Positions 1 through 4,658 of a stretch of 5,568 bases of DNA are shown here, one piece after another. The stretch is taken from positions 1 through 5,568 of the forward strand of contig JAUVDZ010000081.1 in the NCBI GenBank assembly GCA_030595015.1, given 5' to 3'. The DNA is from Candidatus Peregrinibacteria bacterium. Lineage in GTDB: Bacteria > Patescibacteriota > Gracilibacteria > UBA1369 > PNNO01. Numbering within the stretch: the stretch's first letter is position 1; each line of letters opens with the position of its first letter. The notes below the pieces were generated by a model. The model ran no database searches and was not told where the DNA came from. It was given only the letters and a program-made list of their open reading frames with translations. A program made the position numbers and the translations under genes.

Positions 1-438
1 TGTTTTTTTTGTGTCAAATACTTCCCCAGTTAAATCTTCATATAATTTATCAGGAAATCTCGAAGGTCTGATTGGGGCAAGGTTAAAAATCGCTGCAATT
101 GCTTCAGGATCGTTTTCTTTACCAGATTTTGGAACATAATACGGTTCGATTCCTAATACTTGTTGAAAAGTTAATAAATTTCTAGGTAAAGCTTTAATCC
201 TTTCTTCATCATCAGTTCTTTCAATTAGATCTGACATCCCTGGTTCTACATTCAATCTAGCTTGCTGAACGTCTTTAAATAACTCTTCTTCTTCAAGTAG
301 GTTTGTTTTAATTTCTACTGTTTGCTGTGTTTCTGCAACTTCTGGTCGTGTTGCGTCTGTATCAGCCGCTACTGCTTTGGTAGCTATTGCTTGAGCAACT
401 TCCTTAGCGATTGCTTCTCCAAGTTTTTTATCAGTCAT
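1..438 (-). CDS. Unrecognised acidic soluble protein, C-terminal part beyond window
   Basis: An open frame of 146 codons runs from an ATG at 438 off the left edge with no stop, so only the N-terminal part is seen. I do not recognise the family. Residues 1-25 are Ala/Lys-rich and probably helical (MTDKKLGEAIAKEV). Residues 26-80 are acidic and low in hydrophobics, including LLEEEELF at 47-54, and are probably flexible. From about residue 84 it looks more like a folded domain (LTFQQVLGIEPYYVPKSGK at 89-107, then FNLAPIRPSRFPD at 118-130). There is no signal peptide or membrane segment, so it is probably cytoplasmic. An in-frame TAG upstream of the ATG fixes the start; there is no Shine-Dalgarno. 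It lies 44 nt downstream of a 31-codon small gene on the same strand and probably shares its promoter. That it is a real gene is well supported by its length, amino-acid composition and context; its function is unknown. Confidence 0.8.
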   Translation of the reverse strand, partial: MTDKKLGEAIAKEVAQAIATKAVAADTDATRPEVAETQQTVEIKTNLLEEEELFKDVQQARLNVEPGMSDLIERTDDEERIKALPRNLLTFQQVLGIEPYYVPKSGKENDPEAIAAIFNLAPIRPSRFPDKLYEDLTGEVFDTKKT

Positions 439-482
439 CTTTAGAAAGGTTATCTAATTTATCATTTGCTTTTAAAACTCGA

Positions 483-578
483 TTAAGAGCCTATCATAAG
501 TGTTTTTTTAATTGGAACACCAGCTGGCGGCTCCTCATCTGTAAGGTCAATCAATGGTTTGTGTTTAAATTCGCTCAT
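483..578 (-). CDS. 31-residue small protein, first gene of the left operon
   Basis: The ATG at 578 opens a 31-codon frame ending in TAA at 483-485. The peptide begins MSEFKHKPLIDLTDEEPPAG and ends in a basic/hydrophobic stretch (VPIKKTLMIGS). It has no membrane segment and no cysteine. It is taken as real because a near-consensus promoter (605-632) points straight at it with a leader of about 20 nt, and because the next gene follows 44 nt downstream on the same strand. The composition looks like protein: an acidic centre DLTDEE followed by a Pro-Pro turn. No Shine-Dalgarno is visible, as elsewhere in this window. The function is unknown; it could be a small partner or regulator of the downstream acidic protein, or an upstream ORF controlling it. 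No family is recognised. Confidence 0.55.
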   Translation of the reverse strand: MSEFKHKPLIDLTDEEPPAGVPIKKTLMIGS

Positions 579-604
579 AATATTAGCTTTAAAAACAGGG
601 AGTA

Positions 605-632
605 AATATACTAGATACAGTTTAATTGTCAA
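605..632 (-). promoter_or_regulatory. Sigma-70-like promoter of the left operon
   Basis: On the minus strand a perfect -35 TTGACA (627-632) is followed after 16 bp by TATATT (605-610), five of six matches to the -10 consensus. Transcription would start near 598, about 20 nt before the ATG at 578. This is the best -35 element in the window, so the small gene and the acidic-protein gene are probably well expressed. Confidence 0.7.
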
Positions 633-861
633 TATTTCCCAGGGAGGTTGGATTTTTTGACTTGACGATTTTTTGCAATTTTGAGATTTGGGGTTGGTTT
701 GGCGTTAGATGGATTTTTGCGCAAGTTGATGAACTTAGTTATATTTTTTTGATATTTTTTTTAGATATGGCTGTTTTGTGGACGTGGGATGACCACTAGA
801 TTCGTGACGACGGCACCTACTCGCAAAATGTTGTACAGTCGCTTATTTGAGCCATTTAATC
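633..861. other. Divergent intergenic region, T/G-skewed, no gene assigned
   Basis: About 336 nt separate the divergent starts at 578 and 915; the part between the two promoters holds no convincing gene. From 641 to 780 the plus strand is very biased: by hand count about 68 T, 38 G, 26 A and 8 C in 140 nt. It includes T-runs at 744-750 and 755-762. A weak AAGTT/AACTT hairpin (723-736) precedes the first T-run. From about 779 to 842 the composition changes abruptly to roughly 53% GC, with a small GTGG/CCAC hairpin (784-796) and a 31-codon frame (789-884) of doubtful status. No tRNA or known RNA was recognised. Confidence 0.6.
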
Positions 862-890
862 TTGTTTTGATTGAGGTTTTTTGATATCAT
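862..890 (+). promoter_or_regulatory. Extended -10 promoter of the HNH gene
   Basis: TATCAT at 885-890 matches five of six -10 positions and is preceded by TG at 882-883 with one base between (extended -10). A weak -35, TTGTTT at 862-867, lies 17 bp upstream. The predicted start near 897 gives a leader of about 18 nt before the ATG at 915, without a Shine-Dalgarno. Confidence 0.5.
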
Positions 891-914
891 TTTAGGTCCT
901 TAACCAATCAAAAT

Positions 915-1706
915 ATGGATGATAAAAAACTATGGAATCTTGGATTGTCATATGGAAAAAATGCCAGAACCTGGACCAAAAAATTTGTTGCTTTGCTTCC
1001 TGATATTGCGAAACGTGGGCTCCATAAAAAACATGGATTTCAATCAATTTACGAATATGCTGCAAAAGTCGGAGGAATTGGAAGACGAACAGTTGAATGT
1101 GTTTTCCAGATTCAAAAACATATTGAAGATAAGCCTGCATTAAAAGAAATGTTGCCGAAAGTCGGAGTTAACAAAATTAGAGTGATCGCAACCATGGCAA
1201 CAAAAGAAAATCAAAAAGAGTTGGCAAAAAAAGTTCAAACAATGAGCAAACCCGCTCTTGAATTATATGCACGAGAACAAAAGGCTCCAAAAATGGAAAT
1301 CCCTCCCGGGAGGGATTTTAAAACTCTAAGTTTTCAGATTGAACCAGAGGTTGAATTGGAGTTGCGAAAATTAAAAGAAAAAGGCGAAACTTTTAACGAT
1401 GTTATGAAAAAACTTCTTGCAATGGTTCCAAAAGAGAAAGAGGTGAAACCACGCAAAGTTCGTGAGTCAAAATCGCGTCCAGCTCCTGCCCAAAAACGAC
1501 GTGAAGCCTTAGCGAAAACCAGTGGCAAATGCGCGATTGATGGCTGCAATCAACCTGCGACCGAAATTCATCATCCGAAATCTTGGGCGAAACATAAATC
1601 ACACGACGACTTGCAACCGCTGTGCAAAGACCATCACGAGCTCGAACATCAATCCGACTCAACAATCGATCAAAAATTTAGACAGCATAAGATGAAATTT
1701 TCATAA
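915..1706 (+). CDS. HNH endonuclease-like protein with N-terminal helical domain
   Basis: A 263-residue basic protein ending in a treble-clef HNH module. CxxxxC (C206, C211) is followed by the double histidine H219-H220. DDLQPLC (231-237) stands where the family has its central Asn/Asp, and H240-H241 close the motif, so C206, C211, C237 and a final His can hold the structural metal while H219/H220 would be catalytic. Residues 25-120 match, from memory, the helical domain that precedes HNH in many acidobacterial and deltaproteobacterial proteins: GLHKKHGFQSIYEYAAKVGG corresponds to their 'LY.E.G..SLF.Y....L' segment. Residues 137-170 resemble the following 'F....E....L..L' segment. A Lys/Arg/Pro-rich linker (172-200) probably touches DNA. 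The expected metal and catalytic residues are present, so nuclease activity is likely; target and role are unknown. No methylase, specificity subunit, integrase or immunity gene adjoins it. A perfect palindrome lies in codons 128-135. Confidence 0.85.
   Translation: MDDKKLWNLGLSYGKNARTWTKKFVALLPDIAKRGLHKKHGFQSIYEYAAKVGGIGRRTVECVFQIQKHIEDKPALKEMLPKVGVNKIRVIATMATKENQKELAKKVQTMSKPALELYAREQKAPKMEIPPGRDFKTLSFQIEPEVELELRKLKEKGETFNDVMKKLLAMVPKEKEVKPRKVRESKSRPAPAQKRREALAKTSGKCAIDGCNQPATEIHHPKSWAKHKSHDDLQPLCKDHHELEHQSDSTIDQKFRQHKMKFS
1297..1318. repeat. Perfect 22-bp palindrome inside the HNH gene
   Basis: Two 11-base arms, AAATCCCTCCC and its exact reverse complement, abut with no spacer. The GC core (CCCTCCCGGGAGGG) is exceptional in this AT-rich window. 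In frame it encodes I-P-P-G-R-D-F at the junction between the N-terminal domain and the following segment, using CCC, GGG and AGG codons. In RNA it could form a 9-bp stem with a CCGG loop. Confidence 0.85.
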
Positions 1707-1708
1707 AA

Positions 1709-1744
1709 GTGCGCACATACAACAATTGTGTTAAAATTGCGCAA
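1709..1744. repeat. Three 8-bp palindromes around the yqeY promoter
   Basis: Within 36 bp there are three perfect palindromes: GTGCGCAC (1709-1716), ACAATTGT (1722-1729) and TTGCGCAA (1737-1744). The last one covers the predicted transcription start, so these are possible operator half-sites. The first and third share a TGCGCA core. Confidence 0.4.
1729..1737 (+). promoter_or_regulatory. Extended -10 element upstream of yqeY
   Basis: TG (1729-1730), one base, then TAAAAT (1732-1737) makes a good extended -10 with five of six matches. There is no recognisable -35 at the expected distance. Transcription from about 1744 would give a 20-nt leader to the ATG at 1764, so yqeY can be transcribed separately as well as by read-through from the HNH gene, which ends 57 nt upstream. 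Confidence 0.4.
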
Positions 1745-1763
1745 AACAACTAACCAAAAATCA

Positions 1764-2210
1764 ATGTCTCTTAAAGAACAAATTCAAAACGATTTAACAC
1801 AGGCTATGAAAGCGCAAGAAGAAGTTAAACTAAGCACCTTACGTATGCTTAAAGCTGAAATAATGAAGTATGAGGTTTCAGGAGCAGACAAAGAAGCAAC
1901 TGATGAAATTGTGACTTCACTAATTCAAAAACAAGTTAAACAACGAAAAGATTCAGAAGAACAATTCAGAAAAGGCGACAGAGTAGAAATGGCTGACAAA
2001 GAAGCTGAAGAAGCAAAAATCCTTCAGGCATATTTACCTGAACAAATGGGAGAAGATGAAATTCGCACTATTGTGAAAGAAGGAATAGCATCAAGCGGTG
2101 CTGCAAGTAAGGCAGATATGGGGAAAGTTATGGGTGCAATTATGCCTAAATTAAAAGGAAAAGCTGATGGGAAATTAGTGAATCAAATAGTGATGGAATT
2201 GTTGCAATAA
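1764..2210 (+). CDS. yqeY: GatB/YqeY domain protein
   Basis: A 148-residue protein that matches the YqeY family over its whole length. The N-terminal helical half has MSLKEQIQNDLTQAMKAQ, STLRMLKAEI (24-33) and KQVKQRKDSEEQF (56-68). The YLPEQM hinge is at 90-95. The C-terminal GatB-like tail has DMGKVMGAIMPKLKGKADG (118-136) and ends near the usual family length. The tail is homologous to the tRNA-contacting C-terminal domain of GatB in the tRNA amidotransferase, but free-standing YqeY has no settled function; a role in tRNA handling is family inference. The ATG at 1764 is chosen over an in-frame GTG at 1728 because the family starts with MSL and because the predicted promoter overlaps the GTG. 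There is no Shine-Dalgarno. It is cytoplasmic. The gene runs convergent to the surface-protein operon and shares its terminator. Confidence 0.95.
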   Translation: MSLKEQIQNDLTQAMKAQEEVKLSTLRMLKAEIMKYEVSGADKEATDEIVTSLIQKQVKQRKDSEEQFRKGDRVEMADKEAEEAKILQAYLPEQMGEDEIRTIVKEGIASSGAASKADMGKVMGAIMPKLKGKADGKLVNQIVMELLQ

Positions 2211-2265
2211 CACTTCGTCGTACTAAATCATCCGTTTCGCTTTGCTCAAACGCATGCTTAAGCAA

Positions 2266-2296
2266 AAAAGCCCCTATCTGGAAGATAGAGGCTTTT
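2266..2296. terminator. Bidirectional intrinsic terminator
   Basis: CTATCT (2274-2279) pairs with AGATAG (2283-2288) around a GGA loop. After one C/A mismatch the stem continues with GCC/GGC and four A-T pairs. Read on the minus strand it is followed by six T (complement of 2264-2269); on the plus strand by four T and further T-rich sequence. It sits between convergent genes, 56 nt after yqeY and 75 nt after the surface-protein stop, and should end both transcripts. Confidence 0.85.
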
Positions 2297-2370
2297 AAAT
2301 AATTTTGTTTTATCCAAAGATTAATGTTTGTATACTATATTCTAGTAGTATCTGCATTAACAGATTCTGT

Positions 2371-3930
2371 CTAACTAGATGTTGTATTATCTGAATCAGT
2401 ATTAATCTCAATAGGTGTTATAGTAATACTATTATCTGAATCAGTATTCGTCAGTGTAGAGTCATTTTGATCTAACGAAGATCCACTTGTATCACCAGTA
2501 GTAGTCATAGGTGCAAGAGTATTTGAACATTGATTAATATCCCATTCTAAACAATCATTACTACAACCCAACGTACCTGCATTGAACTCAGAACCTTCTA
2601 CATAAGTTGAACAAGATTTTAAAAGTAAATCTCTACCATCACATTTTTCTACACCTTCTTGTTTGTTATTTCCACAGTTATATTCTCCTGTAAGTAATGT
2701 TGGAACAGGTTCGTTTAATTTTGTAGAAGTCTCCGATTTAGGTTCAGATTGACCACCTACAATTATCACTTGAGCCTGACATCCTTTTAACGCATTGCCA
2801 TCATTATCATAACCAGTAACTGTAATCACAACACTTTCTCCTGATCGTGGACCACCATCAAGTTGTACAAAAGTATTCTCAGATTCAGCTGTAACTTCTC
2901 CATCAAATCTTAAATTATGATCACCGGCAGCTGCAACAAACTTAAACATCCCAACGTCATCCATTCCATTTGCTGTAACTTCTAATTTATCTCCATCTTT
3001 TGAAGAATAATCTTTAGCTATTTTAAATGATGAACGTCCAGGATTGCTAACTTTAAGCTCAGTACAGTTATTAGCTACAGCAACAGAAATATCTTCTGTA
3101 GCTACCTCCATAGAAGCTGCTCTTTCAAATCCTTTTTCAAAATATATCCACGCTATATTATAATTATTTTTCAATTCAGATGCTGGTTCGAACATATTAT
3201 CATCTGATAACACAAAAATATGTTTAATATTTTCATTCTTAAATGAACCATTATCTTTTATTGGTAATAAAACCCAACCTTCATGATTGTTGTATTCTTT
3301 AACAAAATCTTTTTTTGGAACATTTTGTGCATTTTTAATAAGATTTGAATTATATTCAAATTCTTTACTTGTAATAATTGCAAATGCCATTCCTTCAGAT
3401 ATTGTAAACTCAGCAGGTTTCGTGATTTCTTGTGTATTTACGTAAGGTCCTTTTGGATACATCCAGAAATTAGATTTATCATTTGGCCCGTCTTTTCCAA
3501 ACATTGTAACTAATACGTTTGTATCTTCAGAGAACTTACCTTGTTGAATTATTTGATCAACAGTTAAGTCTTCTTCAGCATAAAAATACTGCACTCCTTT
3601 GTCTGATTTTTTAAATTTTGCACCAGCAGGAGCTATATATTCTGCAACATCCTTTGCATCGATTTTTAATGATCCATAACTGGTATCAATCGATTTCCCC
3701 TGAAACCCTGCACCTCCAAGTTCAAGTGTTGGTGGAGTTTCTGAAGTTTCTAATCCAGGCATACCCATAAAGTACCAACCTGCACCCGAACCAACTACAA
3801 CAAGTGCAGCAAGTCCTATAAGGATTTTTGCAAGGCCACCCTTCTTTTTTGGTGGTTGCACCTCTGGCGTTGCAACTGGCTGCGGTGCAGCTGGCTGTTG
3901 TACCTGAGGATTTTGTGTGTTTGTTTCCAT
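2371..3930 (-). CDS. Single-pass surface protein with Ig-like and Cys-rich domains
   Basis: A 519-residue protein of unrecognised overall family. Residues 1-27 are a Pro/Gln-rich cytoplasmic tail, followed by a KKK stop (28-30) and one membrane helix (about 33-55, AKILIGLAALVVVGSGAGWYF), giving an N-in, C-out topology. Residues 80-270 form a globular region I cannot assign. Residues 276-392 look like a bacterial Ig-like beta domain, with C289 and C384 placed for a disulfide and the typical ending VVITVTGYDNDGNALKGC. Residues 418-469 are a Cys-rich module (CGNNKQEGVEKCDG, then GTLGCSNDC) of the kind repeated in myxobacterial and CPR surface proteins. A Ser/Thr/Asp/Asn tail (470-519) holds two NTDSDN repeats and ends in TAG. 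All eight cysteines lie outside the membrane. The ATG at 3930 follows the upstream gene by 18 nt without a Shine-Dalgarno, so the two are co-transcribed. A structural or binding role at the cell surface is likely; an enzymatic one is not indicated. Confidence 0.85.
   Translation of the reverse strand: METNTQNPQVQQPAAPQPVATPEVQPPKKKGGLAKILIGLAALVVVGSGAGWYFMGMPGLETSETPPTLELGGAGFQGKSIDTSYGSLKIDAKDVAEYIAPAGAKFKKSDKGVQYFYAEEDLTVDQIIQQGKFSEDTNVLVTMFGKDGPNDKSNFWMYPKGPYVNTQEITKPAEFTISEGMAFAIITSKEFEYNSNLIKNAQNVPKKDFVKEYNNHEGWVLLPIKDNGSFKNENIKHIFVLSDDNMFEPASELKNNYNIAWIYFEKGFERAASMEVATEDISVAVANNCTELKVSNPGRSSFKIAKDYSSKDGDKLEVTANGMDDVGMFKFVAAAGDHNLRFDGEVTAESENTFVQLDGGPRSGESVVITVTGYDNDGNALKGCQAQVIIVGGQSEPKSETSTKLNEPVPTLLTGEYNCGNNKQEGVEKCDGRDLLLKSCSTYVEGSEFNAGTLGCSNDCLEWDINQCSNTLAPMTTTGDTSGSSLDQNDSTLTNTDSDNSITITPIEINTDSDNTTSS
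2385..2448. repeat. 19-bp direct repeat in the surface-protein tail
   Basis: Two exact 19-bp copies lie at 2385-2403 and 2430-2448, 45 bp apart and therefore in the same reading frame. They encode the repeated peptide NTDSDN in the low-complexity C-terminal tail. The sequence between the copies is not repeated. This looks like a small in-frame tail duplication, or a slippage target. Confidence 0.7.
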
Positions 3931-3948
3931 TTTGTTTTTGTTAAAAAT

Positions 3949-4566
3949 TTATTTAATAATAATTGACTGTGGTTTTGGATCAGGAGTTTCACTAATAATA
4001 CCCTGATTAACAATGTTTTTACCTGTTTTTTCTCCAGTTAAATCTGCAAAGGCAAAATGCATAATTATTTCTGATTCAATTTCAGCTAAATCAGCTCTAA
4101 CATCTAAACTTACCAGATCTTCAACAATTAATGGTTTAGCTCCAAAACTTAAACTTAGAGTTAAATCATCAAGCCAAATCCATTCAACTTCTTCGTATAA
4201 ATCGCCATCTACAAATAAATTTAATTTTTCAAAATCTTCTTTTCCGCCTGATTCAAATACAAAGTTTAAACTATTAACATCAATAGGCTCATAAGTTGAT
4301 CGTAGATTAAATTCACCGATACTTACACCTTTTGCTCCTGCTTTAACCTCTTTTTCTTCGAATGCATTTAAATATTCAACAGTAAAAGCACCTGACATAA
4401 CATCTTCAACGATGACTGCCTGAGGCCTTGTAAATAAAGACCCAATCAAATATTGAGTAGGAGCATTTAAAAAGACATAAAAAAGACCCACAATCATAAC
4501 TGCAATTAATGCAATATTGAGTACAATACTTAAATCCACTTTTTTATTTATTTTTGAGTTTTCCAC
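3949..4566 (-). CDS. Single-pass membrane protein with extracytoplasmic beta-domain
   Basis: An unrecognised protein, 205 residues from the GTG at 4566. A basic stretch (SKINKK) is followed by one membrane helix (about 12-33, LSIVLNIALIAVMIVGLFYVFL), then by an all-beta extracytoplasmic domain at about 75-186. Its segments GAKGVSIGEFNLRSTYEPIDV, LNLFVDGDLYEEV and a late 'SLDVRADL' follow the strand pattern of beta-sandwich domains common in CPR surface and pilin-like proteins (pattern recognition, not a search). It has no cysteine, unlike its partner. Upstream in-frame starts exist at 4584 (ATG) and 4590 (GTG), but a strong promoter (4573-4601) overlaps them and would start transcription at about 4566. 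Translation then begins at GTG 4566, nearly leaderless, or at GTG 4539, which would lose the basic flank. The stop is TAA, 18 nt before the next gene. Gene confidence is high; the start is uncertain. Confidence 0.8.
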   Translation of the reverse strand: MENSKINKKVDLSIVLNIALIAVMIVGLFYVFLNAPTQYLIGSLFTRPQAVIVEDVMSGAFTVEYLNAFEEKEVKAGAKGVSIGEFNLRSTYEPIDVNSLNFVFESGGKEDFEKLNLFVDGDLYEEVEWIWLDDLTLSLSFGAKPLIVEDLVSLDVRADLAEIESEIIMHFAFADLTGEKTGKNIVNQGIISETPDPKPQSIIIK

Positions 4567-4572
4567 ACCTAT

Positions 4573-4601
4573 ATTATACTGCATTTGCACCTTTTTGTGA
4601 A
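4573..4601 (-). promoter_or_regulatory. Strong promoter of the membrane-protein operon
   Basis: On the minus strand TTCACA (4596-4601, five of six) and a perfect TATAAT (4573-4578) are separated by the optimal 17 bp. This is the best overall promoter match in the window. Transcription should start near 4566, inside the longest possible reading of the gene, and drive both membrane-protein genes to the terminator at 2266-2296. Confidence 0.65.
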
Positions 4602-4658
4602 GACCTTGCTTAAAATTGGGTGCATGTGTAAATTTATATAGTTATTAATAAACTAATT

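Noticed and set aside
411..605. 64-codon plus-strand open frame
   Set aside because: It is antisense to the small minus-strand gene, its leader and the start of the acidic-protein gene. Its composition (many Phe, Trp, Cys and Leu) is that of a complement of coding sequence, and it has no promoter.
723..736. AAGTT-GATG-AACTT hairpin followed by T-runs as a terminator
   Set aside because: The stem is only five mostly A-T pairs, the T-run is several bases away, and no known transcript enters from the left on the plus strand.
892..1665. Several open frames in other phases over the HNH gene (892-1140, 919-1143, 1334-1549, 1402-1665)
   Set aside because: All overlap the HNH gene, whose motifs fix the true frame; none has coding-like composition.
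1728..1763. 12-residue N-terminal extension of YqeY from a GTG
   Set aside because: The extension overlaps the likely -10 element and start site, and YqeY proteins normally start at the MSL position.
915..2210. Defence island or mobile element centred on the HNH gene
   Set aside because: No transposase, integrase, methylase, terminal repeats, CRISPR repeats or target-site duplication are seen; the next gene is a housekeeping-type yqeY.
3816..4294. Open frames at 3816-4013 (minus) and 4013-4294 (plus)
   Set aside because: These are shadows of the two membrane-protein genes: low-complexity or antisense translations without motifs.
4606..4650. Promoter for asnS
   Set aside because: Several weak -35/-10 pairs and a TTTATATA box are possible in this AT-rich stretch, but none has both good matches and proper spacing, so no site is claimed.
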